Source: Macrobrachium rosenbergii
Lineage: Eukaryota > Arthropoda > Malacostraca > Decapoda > Palaemonidae
Reading direction: 5' to 3'
Assembly (NCBI RefSeq): GCF_040412425.1
Contig: NC_089788.1
Location: 69,701,220 to 69,765,219, forward strand
Length of the DNA: 64,000 bases
The notes under the pieces were generated by a model that did no database searches, was not told where the DNA came from, and saw only the letters and a program-made list of their open reading frames with translations. Below, in pieces: positions 61,975-64,000 of this stretch. Made by a program: the position numbers and the translations under genes. How positions within the stretch are numbered: the stretch's first letter is position 1; each line of letters starts with the position of its first letter.

Positions 61975-62470
61975 GGCTGAGGACTGGGGTCGTTGAGAGC
62001 GCTGGATGAAGACCTAAAGAGGCCCCCTTGGGGGGCGGGGGGATTTAGAAAAGCGAAGGAGTGGGTTGCTTTGGCCGGCGATATGTGGTCGTTGGTTGGG
62101 AGCACTGGATGACGTCAAGGGATTATGAATATTTTATAATATGATTGAGCTGGCCCATTTTTTAGTTGGGGGTTGGGGACGATTGTCAGAGCAGACTGTT
62201 GGTACTACAAGGTGTAAAATTTAGAGATGGAGGAAATTATAATGTAGGGAGGGTCTAGGGTCGTTGGCGACTTTTTGTTTGTGGTTGGGGGACTTATCAG
62301 ATAAAAATTTTAGTTGAGAGAGTATTATACGCAGGGAGGAACTGGGTACGTTGGGGGCTCTGGGCGAAGATTTGATAGGGGAGGGGATATTGTTTGTGGG
62401 TTGCGGCCTGTTTTTAGTTGTTACTCACTGGGACCGGTAGGGTTCACTGGATGAAGACTTTAAAGGAGAA
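61975..62470. repeat. G-rich degenerate tandem repeat
   Basis: actggggtcgttgagagcgctggatgaaga-like segments recur near 61983, 62088, 62258, 62341 and 62430, with strong drift. The plus strand has G-runs (ggggggcggggg at 62030-62042). Confidence 0.6.
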
Positions 62471-62852
62471 AAAACATTGGGTAAAAAGAGGGATTGTAGT
62501 GCCTTTTCTTTTTTTGTTTTTGAGGTGAAATTGGGAGGAAAGAACTCTGCAGGCGGTAGGTTTAGGTTGTGTGCATTGTTATTGTTCATAATGACCTCAG
62601 CTAATCTCTCTTTTGATTGTAATGAACAAGATAACGGCGTCCTTGGTACTTTAGAAAAATCCACCTAGTATTTGCATTGTTAGGGAATCGTTACCCTAAA
62701 TTAGGTCAAGGAGAGAGAGAAAGAGAGAGAGAGAGAACAAAAGACTTATCAGCATTGCGTCGAGTCCCCCACCTCTCATTGCACCTGTCACCTTTTATAC
62801 TGTATCTTGCATGCAGTCTTGTATTTTCAGGATGTTAAGACCCTTGCTTCCC

Positions 62853-63245
62853 AAAACCTCTCACAAGGTGTATCAAGCCCTATCTACAGTAGGTCTTTTG
62901 CAAGGTGTTTCAAGCCCTATCTACAGTAGGTCTTTTGCAAGGTGTTTCAAGCCCTATCTACAGTAGGTCTTTTGCAAGGTGTTTCAAGCCCTATCTACAG
63001 TAGGTCTTTTGCAAGGTGTATCAAGCCCTATCTACAGTAGGTCTTTTGCAAGGTGTTTCAAGCCCTATCTACAGTAGGTCTTGTGCAAGGTGTCTCAAAC
63101 CCTATTCTAGGTCTTTCACAAGGTGTATCAAGCCCTATCTAGGTCTTTCACAAGGTGTATCAAGCCCTATCTAGGTCTTTCACAAGGTGTATCAAGCCCT
63201 ATTTAGGTCTTTCACGAGGTGTATCAAGCTCTATTGTAGGTCTTC
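62853..63245. repeat. 37-bp to 32-bp minisatellite, about eleven units
   Basis: Units aaggtgt-tcaagccctatct are joined by acagtaggtcttttgc (37-bp form) in the left part and by aggtctttcac (32-bp form) in the right part. Confidence 0.95.
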
Positions 63246-63384
63246 CTCGCCTCTATATTTATTCCTTCAAATTATATGTACATTTTTCATCATCCAGTCA
63301 GCCTCCATTCTTCCCATTTCACAAGATCATGTTCCATCCTTTCACCCATATTAATCTTTTATCACTGTTGCGTATTTCCACATT

Positions 63385-63545
63385 TCTCGCCTTCATTTAT
63401 GTTTACGCAACATATGCATTGCACAAGGTTCATCTAAGCAGCTTCAAGATTTTTGCTCTCGTACGCATTCAACATCCATACTTTGCATTTATAGAAAGTT
63501 TCATACATTCCCACCTTGGCTGTCATAGACAAAGGTCTGGGTAGT
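63385..63545 (-). pseudogene. Small LINE-like remnant
   Basis: The minus strand reads GMYETFYKCKVWMLNAYESKN then LEAA, followed by a stop. This resembles the VLYGSE-W-LN--E-RR-E-- segment near the C-terminus of some LINE polymerases. Short and degenerate. Confidence 0.4.
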
Positions 63546-63749
63546 GGTGGTAGCAAGTATGTAATACCCTTATATACTTGCTGCACATAATGTACCGAAA
63601 CCAAGAAAGAGGACCCCTTAGATGAGGGGTTGTGAATCCTTTGGGTAAGGGAATTTCCCCAAAATGGCGTCTAACCCTTCTTTGAGGCCAAAGGTTCCAC
63701 ATACGTCAAGTCAAACAGTTTACTGAGAATGTTACCATAGCCACGCACG

Positions 63750-63871
<122 letters not shown>

Positions 63872-64000
63872 AGTTTTGAAGACTGAGTACATGTGACTTA
63901 CTCCCTTGCAGTACCATGGTATGTGCTGCGCAGGAGATAGTTATGTGCAGTAAATGGAAGCTCAATCTTTCTTGCAAGCGCAAACATACATACACATACA

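Noticed and set aside
62477..62668. Overlapping ORFs on both strands
   Set aside because: Short, no homology recognised, adjacent to degenerate G-rich repeats.

Overview
The window is nuclear DNA from an animal, most likely a decapod crustacean (shrimp, prawn or crayfish type). The reasons are its AT-rich introns, extreme density of (CT)n, (TA)n and (ATT)n microsatellites, several SINE-like families, a DIRS-type tyrosine-recombinase retrotransposon, and an arthropod-like TBC1D23 gene split by multi-kilobase introns. There are no operons, ribosome-binding sites, CRISPR arrays or phage genes. The species assignment is inference; no search was run.

Layout. (1) 1-14418, minus strand: the 5' part of a TBC1D23 orthologue. 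Four coding exons join in frame (14345-14317, 10328-10229, 1533-1419, 1220-1016) and the gene runs off the left edge. Intron 2 (1534-10228) holds a decayed DIRS-like element (about 1544-7927) with gag, reverse transcriptase, RNase H and tyrosine recombinase remains, all on the minus strand and broken by frameshifts. Its left edge lies about 10 bp from the exon 3 acceptor. Introns 1 and 4 each carry a SINE-A copy with target-site duplications. (2) 14420-20990: intergenic DNA in which I recognise no gene. (3) 21000 to the right edge: probably one or more long introns of a plus-strand gene. Candidates are an untranslated first exon near 21020-21364, a start-codon exon at 31999-32062 and possible coding exons at 32857-33030, 35239-35281 and 41420-41579. 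I could not identify the protein.

The right two thirds is dominated by repeats: a 5'-truncated LINE (25020-26125) and three smaller LINE remnants, seven copies of SINE-like family B, four of SINE-A, two further families next to ATT microsatellites, six hairpin-forming inverted repeats, a 55-bp satellite of about 24 units with a 547-bp higher-order duplication (50005-51310), several minisatellites and over 40 microsatellites. No genes act together as a pathway here. The interest lies in genome architecture: a retroelement supplying splice signals inside TBC1D23, strand-polarised CT arrays, and MITE-like hairpins abutting TA arrays.
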